Below are positions 52,033 through 61,259 of a DNA stretch of 64,000 nucleotides, piece after piece. A model generated the notes under the pieces. The model did no database searches. It had not been told where the DNA came from and saw nothing but the letters and a program-made list of their open reading frames with translations. A program made the position numbers and the translations under genes. How positions within the stretch are numbered: position 1 is the first letter of the stretch; each line of letters begins with the position of its first letter. The stretch is from Pontiella desulfatans (GTDB taxonomy: Bacteria; Verrucomicrobiota; Kiritimatiellia; Kiritimatiellales; Pontiellaceae), in the NCBI RefSeq assembly GCF_900890425.1, contig NZ_CAAHFG010000003.1:1116001-1180000 (forward strand). The letters run 5' to 3'.

Positions 52033-54435
52033 ATGAATCGTAGTGTAATCGCATCGGGAATTTTGATGTTGGCCTTGGCGGCGGGCGCTGGGCATCCACA
52101 ACTGTTGACCACGGCGGAGCAGCACGAGGCCATCCGCCGGAAAGTGGCGACGGTTGATTGGGCGAAGTCGGCGTTTGCCAAGTTGCAGGAGCGCATTGAC
52201 GGCTATGTGGCCCAAACGGCCGCCGATCCGCAGTGGGCGGTTTCGCGTTTGGCGATGAACTGGGATACGCACTATGTTACGCCGATTACGGAAGGTTCGC
52301 GCACCATCAAAGGCGAAGGCCGTGCCGAAGTGCCGACGCCACGCTTTGCCGGCGCGCGCGATTGGAAGACCGACTATGTCCGCCAGACGCCGATTGAAAA
52401 CCTCAAGCCGTTCAACGACAAGGATGGCAAGATTTGCCTGGTCAACGAAACGACCGGCCAGGAGGAGTGGGTAGACCCCTCCATCACCGGCCACGCCATT
52501 GAGCGGATCAACAACGAGATCATGGCGCTGGCCGCCGACGCCGCGTTCCTCTATTGGGTGACGGGCAACAAGGCGTATGCCGACTTTGCCGCGCCGATTC
52601 TATGGACCTACATGAACGGTTTGGCGCACACGAAGAAGCCGGTCATCCTGGATGAAAATGGCGGGCCCCACAGGATCATAGGAACCGCTTCCTATGAGGT
52701 GATCCACGACGGGATCCTGCACAGCATCGCCGTGGCCTACGATTATCTGTACGACTACATCCGGTCTGATGATTCCATGGATGGAACCGTGGTCGAGATG
52801 GGCATCAAGCGTTTTGTGGATCGCATCATCGAGGGGGGCGGGCGCACGGGCAACTGGAACCTGCACCAGGCCAAGAAGATTGCCTACGGCGGAATGGTGC
52901 TGGGCTCGAATGAAGCCTATGCCGATCTGAAAGGGCGGCAATACTACATCGATATTGCACTGAACGCCGACCTGCCGAACCAATGGGGCGTTACCCATGT
53001 GATTCGCGAGGGCTACGACCAGGAAACGGCTATTTGGCCGGAGGCCCCGGGCTATGCGTTCGACACCACCGCCAACATCATCGAGATTGTTTCGTTGCTG
53101 TCGACCGATCCCGACGGGCGCAAGGCGCTCGAAAATCCGTTGCTCAAGAAGGCGGTGCTCGATCAGCGCAAGCAGACCTATCCGCCGGGCTATTCCCATG
53201 CGATGGGCGACACCAGCTATGCGCGCGTCGATGCCCGTGCCGGCGAGCTGATGCTGAGCTGGGCGTTGAGCCAGGGAGACCAGGAAGCGATCGAGGCGTT
53301 TTCCGCCTTGCTGCAGGGCGAGGTGGCGTCCGGGAAGTATGATCGCAATTCCCAGGAGAGCCTGCTGGCCTTGACCCGTTATGCGGCCGAGCTGCCGAAG
53401 GCCCATCCCGAGGTGCTGAAAAAGACGCCGACCTATTTTGCCGAGCCGGTCAACCTGGTGATGCTGGAAAACCGTTCAGGAAACGGCGATGCCCGCTATG
53501 CGCTGGGGGCCGCCATGTTTGGCACCAAGGGCGGCCACATGCACGCCAACGGGCTTGCGGTCGAGCTTTATGGCGCGGGCTATGTGCTGGGCTTCGACTC
53601 CGGGCGCGGTAGCAGCTATTGGCAACCCGACCATGGCGACTATTATTCAAAGGCGCCGGCGCATAACACGGTGATCGTTAACGGGACGTCGAGTTACGCG
53701 CGCCATGGAAGGGATACGATCGCGATGCAGGTCGAGGCGGTCGAACCGGCCTTTGACCAGCCCGCGGAAAACGAGCACCTGACCTATCTCACCGCGAGTT
53801 TCAGGCACACGAAGCCCGCTGCCAGCCAGCAGCGCACACTGGCTCTCGTTCGGATCGACGACACCACCGCATTCTATTTTGATGTCTTCCGTTCAAAAAC
53901 GGATAAAGCGGATCCCGACCAGTACCACGACTGGTTCTACCACGGCATGGCCGACGCGATGGACGTGAAGGCGTTGTCGCTGAAGCCGAGCAAGCAGCTC
54001 ACTTCCAAGCGCGGGAATATGAAGGGCTACGATTATTTCACGGAAGAGAAATCGACCGAAACCGATTCACCGGTCAAGGCGACGTTCCCGCTGCATATCG
54101 AGGGGAACGAGGTTGCGATGGATGTCTGGATGCTCGCGGAGGAGGGCCGCCGTGTTTATTCGGTGATGGCTCCGGCCAACCGCGGCGCCCGCCACTACGT
54201 TGACGAACAATATTGGGATCGACTTCAGCCGACCCTGGTGGTGCGCCAGATGGGCGAAGCGTGGGAGCGTCCGTTCGTCGCGGTTTATGAACCCTCATTG
54301 CAGGCGGATGGCACGAAGATCCGTTCGGTGAAGCAGGTCGGTGCGGACCGCTGGCGGGTGGGCGGCGAGGGGTGGTCGGCCGTGCTGTCGCTCGATGGAG
54401 CCAAGCTGGGGCTGGAGGTTGAACATGGGAAATAG
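52033..54435 (+). CDS. Secreted heparinase II/III-family polysaccharide lyase
   Basis: 800 residues from the ATG at 52033, which lies 10 bases after the previous stop. Signal peptide MNRSVIASGILMLALAAGAG. The alpha-helical toroid has ILHSIAVAYDYLYDYI and GNWNLHQAKKIAYGG (candidate Asn). YSHAMGDTSYARVDARAGELML leads to the beta-sandwich with the classic heparinase II/III motif KGGHMHANGLAVELYGAGYVLGFDSG, then HGDYYSKAPAHNTVIVNGTSSYARHG. It lacks the extra N- and C-terminal domains of the giant neighbours. It probably degrades oligomers of the same uronate polymer (exo-type activity would fit, but is inference). Confidence 0.9.
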   Translation: MNRSVIASGILMLALAAGAGHPQLLTTAEQHEAIRRKVATVDWAKSAFAKLQERIDGYVAQTAADPQWAVSRLAMNWDTHYVTPITEGSRTIKGEGRAEVPTPRFAGARDWKTDYVRQTPIENLKPFNDKDGKICLVNETTGQEEWVDPSITGHAIERINNEIMALAADAAFLYWVTGNKAYADFAAPILWTYMNGLAHTKKPVILDENGGPHRIIGTASYEVIHDGILHSIAVAYDYLYDYIRSDDSMDGTVVEMGIKRFVDRIIEGGGRTGNWNLHQAKKIAYGGMVLGSNEAYADLKGRQYYIDIALNADLPNQWGVTHVIREGYDQETAIWPEAPGYAFDTTANIIEIVSLLSTDPDGRKALENPLLKKAVLDQRKQTYPPGYSHAMGDTSYARVDARAGELMLSWALSQGDQEAIEAFSALLQGEVASGKYDRNSQESLLALTRYAAELPKAHPEVLKKTPTYFAEPVNLVMLENRSGNGDARYALGAAMFGTKGGHMHANGLAVELYGAGYVLGFDSGRGSSYWQPDHGDYYSKAPAHNTVIVNGTSSYARHGRDTIAMQVEAVEPAFDQPAENEHLTYLTASFRHTKPAASQQRTLALVRIDDTTAFYFDVFRSKTDKADPDQYHDWFYHGMADAMDVKALSLKPSKQLTSKRGNMKGYDYFTEEKSTETDSPVKATFPLHIEGNEVAMDVWMLAEEGRRVYSVMAPANRGARHYVDEQYWDRLQPTLVVRQMGEAWERPFVAVYEPSLQADGTKIRSVKQVGADRWRVGGEGWSAVLSLDGAKLGLEVEHGK

Positions 54436-55336
54436 GAAACCGGTTCGGAGCGGCGGGGTCACTGGCTTTAGCATGTTTTGCATTGCGTGGAGCAGGCGTT
54501 TCGCCTGCCTCGCCGGGGGGCTCGTCGCCATGGGTGTTTGCGAAGCATCGGAACCCTTGGTGCTGGGCTATGGTAAAGAGGCGTTCACGGTCGGGAATGA
54601 ATTGTATGCGACGGAGTTTGCCGACCCGGAAAACTGGGTGGTCCAGGTTGCGGACGTGGATTCCCCGACGAAGGAGCGCGTAACGTTCGAAGCAGGCATG
54701 TTGGATTTGTACATGCCGGACCGGGGTTGCACGGCGTGGTTGAACAAACCGTTCAAGGGGCCGATCACGATCGTCTACAACGTGCGCTGTCCTCTGGAGA
54801 CGGAGAAGGATGACGGAATCCTTGCAACGGACATCAATAATTTCTGGCACTGCTCCGATCCCCGGAACTTCGATGCCGTTCTCACTACCACCCAAACGCA
54901 CTACCACGGTGGTTTCCTGGGCTATCACGAGATGCGCGGCTACTATGCCTGCACCGGCGGTGGCCGCAACCGGACCACGCGCTTCCGGCGCTATCCGCGC
55001 TGGAAGGACGGCAAGGACATCCCGCACATCGCGGTGAACGCGAACGACGGAAAGAAGGAGTTCCTGATCGAACCCGGCACGTGGCACACGATCCAGTTGG
55101 TCTATTGCGATGGGTTGCTTCAGTACATCAAGGATGGTCTTGTGGTGTATGAATTCAAGGAAGGCGATGCCATTACCGTTGAAACGCGCGACAAGGATAA
55201 CCGGCGGCAGAAGCACGAGGAAACCTACACGCTGGATAAATTTCCGGCCTACGACGAGGGTTATTTCGGCTTCCGGATGGTGGGTTCGCACCATCAATAT
55301 AAGAATTTGAAGATTTACGAGCTGGTACCTGAATAA
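54425..55336 (+). CDS. Secreted DUF6250-like protein, paralogue 1
   Basis: 303 residues. The chosen ATG at 54425 overlaps the upstream lyase gene and has GGAGG 8 bases upstream; ATG 54473 is an alternative that gives a more usual signal peptide (FACLAGGLVAMGVCEA). The mature part is a beta-sandwich-type domain with YATEFADPENWVVQV, DRGCTAWLNKPFKGPITIVYNV, DINNFWHCSDPR, YYACTGGGRNRTTRFRRYPRW and YFGFRMVGSHHQYKNLKIYEL. I connect it from memory with DUF6250 (concanavalin-like secreted proteins in PVC and Bacteroidetes polysaccharide loci). The NFWHCSDP and GYYACTGGG motifs are shared with the next gene. It may bind or cut glycan. Confidence 0.7.
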   Translation: MGNRKPVRSGGVTGFSMFCIAWSRRFACLAGGLVAMGVCEASEPLVLGYGKEAFTVGNELYATEFADPENWVVQVADVDSPTKERVTFEAGMLDLYMPDRGCTAWLNKPFKGPITIVYNVRCPLETEKDDGILATDINNFWHCSDPRNFDAVLTTTQTHYHGGFLGYHEMRGYYACTGGGRNRTTRFRRYPRWKDGKDIPHIAVNANDGKKEFLIEPGTWHTIQLVYCDGLLQYIKDGLVVYEFKEGDAITVETRDKDNRRQKHEETYTLDKFPAYDEGYFGFRMVGSHHQYKNLKIYELVPE

Positions 55337-55359
55337 GAAATCTGGGCAGGCGAGTTTTT

Positions 55360-55428
55360 GACGGGATAACAGGATGAACAGGATTCTATTTAAACAGATC
55401 CTGAAAATCCTGTTATCCTGTCTGAATT
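55360..55428. repeat. Dispersed inverted repeat, GGATAACAGGATGAACAGGAT type
   Basis: Left arm 55360-55385 (gacgggataacaggatgaac...) and right arm 55397-55428 (gatcctgaaaatcctgttat...) are inverse, each with three AGGAT/ATCCT words at 8-11-base spacing. One isolated arm is at 11974-11998. It separates the two paralogous secreted genes. Confidence 0.75.
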
Positions 55429-55450
55429 ACATCGGAGAAGGGAGTACGGG

Positions 55451-56311
55451 ATGAAGTTGGTTAAGTTCATGTTGCTGGGGATTCTGGCGGGGGCGTTGGC
55501 CGGGTGCCGAAGCACGAAGGTGGAGGAGGCTCCCGCAGTGGTTGTGGCGGGCCATGGCAAGGCGGCCTTCACGGTTGGGGAAAAGCTCTACGAGACGGAT
55601 TTCAGTTCTTCGGAAGGCTGGGTGGTGCAGGTTGAGCAGAAGGGCGAGCCTGGCAAGGAGTGGATCCGGTTCGGCGACCATATGCTGGACCTGTGCATGC
55701 CGGCGCGCGGTTGCACCGCGTGGCTGACGAAAAAGTTCCAAGGGCCGATTGCGATCGTGTACCAGGTGAAGTGTCCGTTGGAGTGGATCGATGGCGACGC
55801 CATCCAGGCGCGCGATATCAACAATTTCTGGCACTGCTCGCACCCCGGCGACGCCGAAAAAATCTTCGATGCCGAGCTCTACCACGGCGGGTTCGGCAGC
55901 TATTCCAAGATGCAGGGCTACTATGCCAGCACCGGGGGCGGGGCACACGAGGGGAATCATACCACGCGCTTCCGCCGCTATCCGCGCGAAGTGGACGGCA
56001 AGCCCTATCCGCACATTGCGCTCAATGATCGCGACGATCAGGAAGGCTATCTGATTACGCCCGGCGCATGGCACACCGTTCAGCTGGTTGCCTGCAACGG
56101 GCTGGTGCAGTACATCGTGGACGGCAAGGTGGTTTACGAGATCAAGGAGGGCGACTCCATCGATATTGAAACCCCCGACAAGGGCAAGGTGACCAAGCCG
56201 TATTCGCTGAAGGAATTCCCGGCCTATGTGGAAGGCTATTTCGGCTTCCGCCTGGTGCGGACGCATCACCAGTACAGGAACCTGAAAATCTACCGGTTGG
56301 ATCCGAAATAA
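55451..56311 (+). CDS. DUF6250-like lipoprotein, paralogue 2
   Basis: 286 residues with a lipoprotein signal (lipobox LAGC, Cys18). It is clearly homologous to the previous gene across its whole mature part: ETDFSSSEGWVVQV, ARGCTAWLTKKFQGPIAIVYQV, DINNFWHCSHP, GYYASTGGG, TTRFRRYPREVDGK and YFGFRLVRTHHQYRNLKIYRL. The two arose by tandem duplication, with this copy membrane-anchored and the other likely soluble. The dispersed repeat in the gap suggests insertion after duplication. The conserved His/Cys/Arg-containing motifs could form an active site, but no activity is established by the sequence. Confidence 0.75.
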   Translation: MKLVKFMLLGILAGALAGCRSTKVEEAPAVVVAGHGKAAFTVGEKLYETDFSSSEGWVVQVEQKGEPGKEWIRFGDHMLDLCMPARGCTAWLTKKFQGPIAIVYQVKCPLEWIDGDAIQARDINNFWHCSHPGDAEKIFDAELYHGGFGSYSKMQGYYASTGGGAHEGNHTTRFRRYPREVDGKPYPHIALNDRDDQEGYLITPGAWHTVQLVACNGLVQYIVDGKVVYEIKEGDSIDIETPDKGKVTKPYSLKEFPAYVEGYFGFRLVRTHHQYRNLKIYRLDPK

Positions 56312-56345
56312 TGTTTGGAAATGGCGCATGAACAAAGGAAGCACG

Positions 56346-57458
56346 ATGAACGTATTAAAAGTCATGTTGATGGGTGTCGCGATTACTGCTTGCTCCGTAT
56401 CTGCGGGTGCCAGCGATTGGAACATGGACCTGAGCGACCGCCTGGGTGTGGTGCCGGTGGACGGCGGATTTAAGCAGGAGGGCTACTGGGTCTGGGGCAG
56501 CTCCATCGTTAAGGGCGATGACGGGAAATACCACATGTATGTTTCGCGCTGGCCGAAGTCGCTCAAGTTTCATCCGGGTTGGATGGTGGCCTCGGAGATT
56601 GTCCATGCGGTCTCGGACACCGCGGTCGGGCCGTATGCGTTCAGCGACGTTGCCCTGGGCAAGCGGCATCCGCAGTATTGGGACGGATGCACACAGCACA
56701 ACCCGAAGGTGTTCCGTCATGGGGATACCTATATCCTGTTTTACACGGGTTCAACCCATCCGTTCGATGATGCCGTGAACCATCCGGATGAAGTTGTTTT
56801 GAATTCAAAATATTCCATTGTCGGCCGCTCCAATAAACGCATCGGCGTTGCAACGGCAAAAAGCCCGTACGGCCCGTGGACGCGGATGGATGCGCCGGTG
56901 CTGGATACGAAGCCGGGCACCTTTTACAGCTTCCTGACCTCCAACCCAACCCCCATCATTAACAACGACGGCAGCGTGCTGCTGATCTTCAAGTCGCGAA
57001 AGCACAACGACCAGTTTCCGTATCACAGCGACATGATGCTGGGCGTGGCCAAGGCACCGCATTTCACCGGCCCCTATACCGTCGCGATGGATGAGCCGAT
57101 CTTCAGCGAAACGCGGTTTGGCGTGGTGGAAGATCCCTACCTCTGGAAAGACGAAAGCGGCTATCACATGCTGGCCAAGGATATGAAGGGGAAGATTGCC
57201 GGAAAACATCATGCCGGTATCGTGGCCCACTCCAAGGATGGATTGAACTGGGAGATCGGCGAACATCCGCTGGCCTACACGAAACACATCAAATGGGATG
57301 ACGGCACCGAAGGCGAAATGGGGCAACTCGAACGCGTGCAGGGCTTGATTGAAGACGGTGTGCTGACCCACCTGAGTTTTGCCGTGATGGACGGCCCGGG
57401 CGGTTTCGGGAATGGTAAAAACACCTGGAACATTGTGGTGCCGATCAAGCCGGAATAA
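56346..57458 (+). CDS. Secreted five-bladed beta-propeller glycoside hydrolase (GH43/GH117-like)
   Basis: 370 residues from ATG 56346 (AAGGA 9 bases upstream; a further ATG lies at 56328). Signal peptide ends near SAGASDW. Propeller motifs: GYWVWGSSIVKGDDGKYHMYVSRW, HNPKVFRHGDTYILFYTGS, VATAKSPYGPWTRMDAPVL, NPTPIINNDGSVLLIFKSR and GVVEDPYLWKDESGYHMLAKDM with an acidic residue where GH43 has a catalytic Asp/Glu. Such enzymes remove arabinose, xylose or anhydro-sugar units. It lies between the DUF6250-like pair and the second giant lyase, 34 bases after the lipoprotein stop. Confidence 0.82.
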   Translation: MNVLKVMLMGVAITACSVSAGASDWNMDLSDRLGVVPVDGGFKQEGYWVWGSSIVKGDDGKYHMYVSRWPKSLKFHPGWMVASEIVHAVSDTAVGPYAFSDVALGKRHPQYWDGCTQHNPKVFRHGDTYILFYTGSTHPFDDAVNHPDEVVLNSKYSIVGRSNKRIGVATAKSPYGPWTRMDAPVLDTKPGTFYSFLTSNPTPIINNDGSVLLIFKSRKHNDQFPYHSDMMLGVAKAPHFTGPYTVAMDEPIFSETRFGVVEDPYLWKDESGYHMLAKDMKGKIAGKHHAGIVAHSKDGLNWEIGEHPLAYTKHIKWDDGTEGEMGQLERVQGLIEDGVLTHLSFAVMDGPGGFGNGKNTWNIVVPIKPE

Positions 57459-57541
57459 TTGAAATACAACGCTTGGAGTTTTTGGTGCCTTAAGCGAAGC
57501 GGGGGTTAAAACCTGCTTTAAAAAAAATAGGAGTTGTTCTC

Positions 57542-60500
57542 ATGAAATTTTTATCTGTTTTTCTAGCGATGGTTTTCCCATTGATGACGATGGCGGATTT
57601 GCGAATGGATGTTGGGCGTTCCGATTTGTCGGATTGGACGGGTGTTTCCACTGTCGGAAAAAATGAAGCGGGAGTGGAGAGCGGTAAGCCGGTTTCCTAT
57701 ACCTACCAAAACCAGAACCGGGTCTATCCGGGACTGATGCGCGATTTCTACGGCGATGCCGCGGACTGGTACGGCTATGCCGGACTCTCCTTCGAGCTAT
57801 TTCTCGATAAGCCTTCCACCGCCGAGGTGACCGCAACGTTCAAGGCCGATCCGGTGGATCACATGGAGCTGAACCCGGCCTCGACCGCCACGGTGTTGGT
57901 TACGGGGCAGGGGTGGAAAACCGTTTATCTTCCGTGGGATTTGTTCGACGTCAACGCGGCCCAGCTCGGCAACGCGCTACAGGCCGTGAAGGAGCTGGAG
58001 CTCACCGCAACGTCGGCGGAAAACAGCGAGCTGAAAATCCGCAATGTGCGGGTGGTCAAAGGCGAGCTGGTTTCCGTTCAATCCCCGGTTCAGGGACGCG
58101 CAACGGAGGCGGGCGGTTCGGTGCACTATGAACTGCGCGTCGGGAACACTTCGGACAGCAAGCTGGGTGTCCGGCTGCATGTTGAAAAAACAGGCTGGGA
58201 GTCGATGGTCGTTTCGCTCGAAACCTCCACGCTGGAGTTGGAGCCGGGCGAAGAGAAAACGGTTGCGGTCGAGGTGGCCATTCCCGCATCGCTTCCGGCT
58301 GGGGCCCGCGAGAAACAGATCATCAAGGCCATCCCGAATGGCCTGGGCGCCGCGTCGGGAACCATCGCGTTTTTCACTGCGGTTCGCGTTCCAACCCCCA
58401 ACATCGTCTTCACCGCCGACCAATGGCAGGCAGTGAAGGACAAGGTGGCCAACCATGACTGGGCCAAGAAGGAATTGACGGAATGCGAGAAGGCGGCTTC
58501 CGGATGGAAGGTTCCGGAGGCTAAGTTTGATCCGGCCGATCCGCAGCAGCCGCTGTTCCATAAAACCCACGCTGATCCGCTCAAGACGTGCGGCATCGCC
58601 TATCAATTGACCGGCAAGCAGGAGTATGCGGAAAAGGTGGCCAACCTGCTGCGTCGCCTCGTCCGTGAGGAAGACGGCTATCCGGTAACGCTCCGTGGCG
58701 GCAATATGTCGTTTGTGGGCGAGGGGGTCTTTTTCCAGGGCGTGGCGCGCGCCTACGACATGGTGCGCGATTCCGGCCTGTTGACGGATGAAGACCACCG
58801 GCTGGTCGAGCAAACCTTTCGGCTTTTTATCCACCGCACCATCAAGGGCAACACGCGCGGCGCCATCAGCAATTGGAACGTGGCCGAGTTGACGGCGGCA
58901 TGCTACTGCGCCCTGGCGTTGCAGGACTGGCACTTGGTCGAGCAGCTGCTGGAATCCCCGTCGGGGATCTATGCGCAGATCTATCACGGCATCATGGGCG
59001 ATGGCTGGTGGTATGAGTGCGCGGTGGGCTACAACACCTGGGTGGCCAGCGAATTTTCCGAAATCGCGATTGCGCTGGAGCCGTGGGGCATCAACCTGAA
59101 GGATCGCAAGTTCCCGATCGGCACAACGCCGTATTTCTCGCTGCAGGCGAGCCGCCGCGTGGCCGGGCTGCACGGCATGGCGTTCGAGAAGTGGGGCTCG
59201 ATCAATCAAAACCATATCGGCATCAAGGATATGTGGGATGCCGTAATTCCTTTCCTCGATTACCGCGGGGTGATCTTTGCCGTGAACGATGCCAAGGAAG
59301 ACAAAGTGACCGGAAAACCGTATGAGCTGGCCTACTACCTCTATGGCGACCCGGAATATGCGGCGGTGATCAAGCGCGGTGACTCGCGCGACCTGCTCTA
59401 CGGGGTGCCCGAGCTGCCGGATGTGACGTCGGAAAAAATGACGCAGTCGGCCTATGCCGACAACATTGGCGCCGTGATGCTGCGTTCGCAGACCCCGGGC
59501 CGCGAACAGCGCGAGCAGATCCAGGCCGTGCTGCACTATGGCTCGCATGGCGGGCACCATGGCCACTTCGACCGGCTCAACCTCATCAGCATGATGCGCT
59601 ACGGCCGCAGCTTCTATAACCCCGAAATGTTTTGGTACGGGTATCAATCCTACCTCTACAAATTCCTCGTCCAGACCTCCATGACCAAAAACATGGTGGT
59701 GGTCGACCAGAAGCAGCAGGAGCCGAAGGAGAGTTTCCGCACGTTCTATTACGAAGGCGACATGATGCAGGCCTCCGCCGTCGAAAGCATCTCGCGCTGG
59801 AGCCATCCGCCCTACGGGGGCATGACCTACTCCGGCAAGGAAGGCATGACCTTCAAGGAAAAGTCGGAGGAGGAAAACCGCTCCCTGTTCGTGCCGGCGG
59901 ACGCGCCGGAATACGGCCGTTGCACCGGCTTCACCGAAGACATCACCCAGCGCCGCCTGATGGTCATGATGGACGACTATGTGGTGCTGGCCGACTATCT
60001 GAAAGGCGACGAAGAACACACCTTCGACTGGCTGATGCAGATCAAGGGGTTCCAAGGTTTGAAGGGCGACACGGTTGAAAAGGTGCGCCACACCGGCCAG
60101 ATGAACAAGGACCCGCTGGGGGCGGCGCAATTCATTACCGATTGCGACTGGTACAAGACCGAGGGCACTTCGCGCGCAACCTTCAAGACGCTGTGGGGCG
60201 AAGGGGCCGACAACGAAGGCGCCCGCATGCCGAACAGCGAGGACGGCGTACTCATGATCGACGTGTTCAATGCCTGGCCGCAGAGCAACGAAATCATGGT
60301 TGCGACGGCCTCCGAAAGCTTCGGCGTGAATAAGCGCGTTTGGTATAAGGTGAAGGCCGATGGCGAAACGTTGGATGACGGGAGTACGGGAGCCTGGGTG
60401 CTGGGGGCCAAACCCATTGAGGTCAACATTTCCGGCAAGAACGAGCTGGTGCTGACCACCCGGACCGAAAAGCCGCGCAACAACACCATCTTCTGGGGCG

Positions 60501-61021
60501 ATGCCAAGCTGATCCTGAACGATGGTTCCGAAGTGTTGCTCGCCTCCCTGCCGGTGAAGTACGACAACATCCTGATGCCGCCGGCCAAGGGGCGGGACTA
60601 CTACAACGGGCCGATCAAGATCGAGGGCGTGCCGATGCAGGATTCCATTCCGGGCATGCCGGAAAACAGCAAGGAGTCCGGCAGCATCACCCTCGACCTT
60701 TCCGGCATGGGAGCGGTCGCCTTCAAGGCGACGCTGGGCGGCGATTTCCCGCTGGGCGGCGAAACCCAGCGCCGCAAAACCATGGCGGTTCGAAGCAAAG
60801 GAAAAGACGCCCACTTCCTCTCCGTCCTCGAACCCTATGAATCCGAATCGATGATCAAGTCGGTGTCGGCGAAAAGTGCCCATGAGCTGGTCGTTGAACT
60901 CACGGACGGCCGTACGCAGGAAATCACGATTTCCGGATTCGATGCGCACCCCCAGGCCGTAAAGGTTTCCGTGCGTGAAAGCTGCAACGGCCAATCCGTC
61001 CGAGAAGAGCACACGCATTAG
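57542..61021 (+). CDS. Giant secreted heparinase II/III-type polysaccharide lyase, paralogue A'
   Basis: 1159 residues with signal peptide MKFLSVFLAMVFPLMTMA. It has the same layout as the lyase at 48492: N-terminal jelly-roll (about 25-180), FN3-like segment, (alpha/alpha) toroid with ISNWNVAELTAACYCALA and GWWYECAVGYNTWVASEF, beta-sandwich with SHGGHHGHFDRLNLISMMRYG and SMTKNMVVVDQKQQEPKE, then the NPCBM-like end (ITLDLSGMGAVAFKATLGGD). Asn here is NWN versus NWQ in the other copy. The paralogues have clearly diverged, which suggests different substrate blocks rather than simple dosage. AGGAG lies 9 bases before the ATG. Confidence 0.87.
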   Translation: MKFLSVFLAMVFPLMTMADLRMDVGRSDLSDWTGVSTVGKNEAGVESGKPVSYTYQNQNRVYPGLMRDFYGDAADWYGYAGLSFELFLDKPSTAEVTATFKADPVDHMELNPASTATVLVTGQGWKTVYLPWDLFDVNAAQLGNALQAVKELELTATSAENSELKIRNVRVVKGELVSVQSPVQGRATEAGGSVHYELRVGNTSDSKLGVRLHVEKTGWESMVVSLETSTLELEPGEEKTVAVEVAIPASLPAGAREKQIIKAIPNGLGAASGTIAFFTAVRVPTPNIVFTADQWQAVKDKVANHDWAKKELTECEKAASGWKVPEAKFDPADPQQPLFHKTHADPLKTCGIAYQLTGKQEYAEKVANLLRRLVREEDGYPVTLRGGNMSFVGEGVFFQGVARAYDMVRDSGLLTDEDHRLVEQTFRLFIHRTIKGNTRGAISNWNVAELTAACYCALALQDWHLVEQLLESPSGIYAQIYHGIMGDGWWYECAVGYNTWVASEFSEIAIALEPWGINLKDRKFPIGTTPYFSLQASRRVAGLHGMAFEKWGSINQNHIGIKDMWDAVIPFLDYRGVIFAVNDAKEDKVTGKPYELAYYLYGDPEYAAVIKRGDSRDLLYGVPELPDVTSEKMTQSAYADNIGAVMLRSQTPGREQREQIQAVLHYGSHGGHHGHFDRLNLISMMRYGRSFYNPEMFWYGYQSYLYKFLVQTSMTKNMVVVDQKQQEPKESFRTFYYEGDMMQASAVESISRWSHPPYGGMTYSGKEGMTFKEKSEEENRSLFVPADAPEYGRCTGFTEDITQRRLMVMMDDYVVLADYLKGDEEHTFDWLMQIKGFQGLKGDTVEKVRHTGQMNKDPLGAAQFITDCDWYKTEGTSRATFKTLWGEGADNEGARMPNSEDGVLMIDVFNAWPQSNEIMVATASESFGVNKRVWYKVKADGETLDDGSTGAWVLGAKPIEVNISGKNELVLTTRTEKPRNNTIFWGDAKLILNDGSEVLLASLPVKYDNILMPPAKGRDYYNGPIKIEGVPMQDSIPGMPENSKESGSITLDLSGMGAVAFKATLGGDFPLGGETQRRKTMAVRSKGKDAHFLSVLEPYESESMIKSVSAKSAHELVVELTDGRTQEITISGFDAHPQAVKVSVRESCNGQSVREEHTH

Positions 61022-61119
61022 CGCCTTTTGAATTGCTGGGGGGTGTGATTCGGTCAGATTCAAACTGACGTTGGTCAAACAACGGAAAGGAACCACCGAT
61101 CTCGCGGGCTAACAGGGTA

Positions 61120-61141
61120 GCCTTTAAAGGCATGGTATACT
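61120..61141 (+). promoter_or_regulatory. Candidate extended -10 promoter with abutting palindrome
   Basis: The palindrome GCCTTTAAAGGC (61120-61131) is followed by TGG-TATACT (61133-61141), an extended -10 motif. No -35 box is seen, and the palindrome occupies the region where an activator or repressor would act. It is about 120 bases before the start at 61260, so the last gene may have its own promoter. Confidence 0.4.
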
Positions 61142-61259
61142 TGCATCCCTCTGGTAGAACTATTCCTAGGTCGGAAGAGGTTTTCGACCAAGTGAGCGCC
61201 CTGCCGAGGGTTAGGCAGGGGAGTCTGAGCGAGAGATGAGAAATAAAAAGGTGGTATCC

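Noticed and set aside
57977-61096. 1039-codon minus-strand open frame
   Set aside because: It is antisense to the giant lyase, with no recognisable motif and His/Arg/Gly-rich shadow composition.
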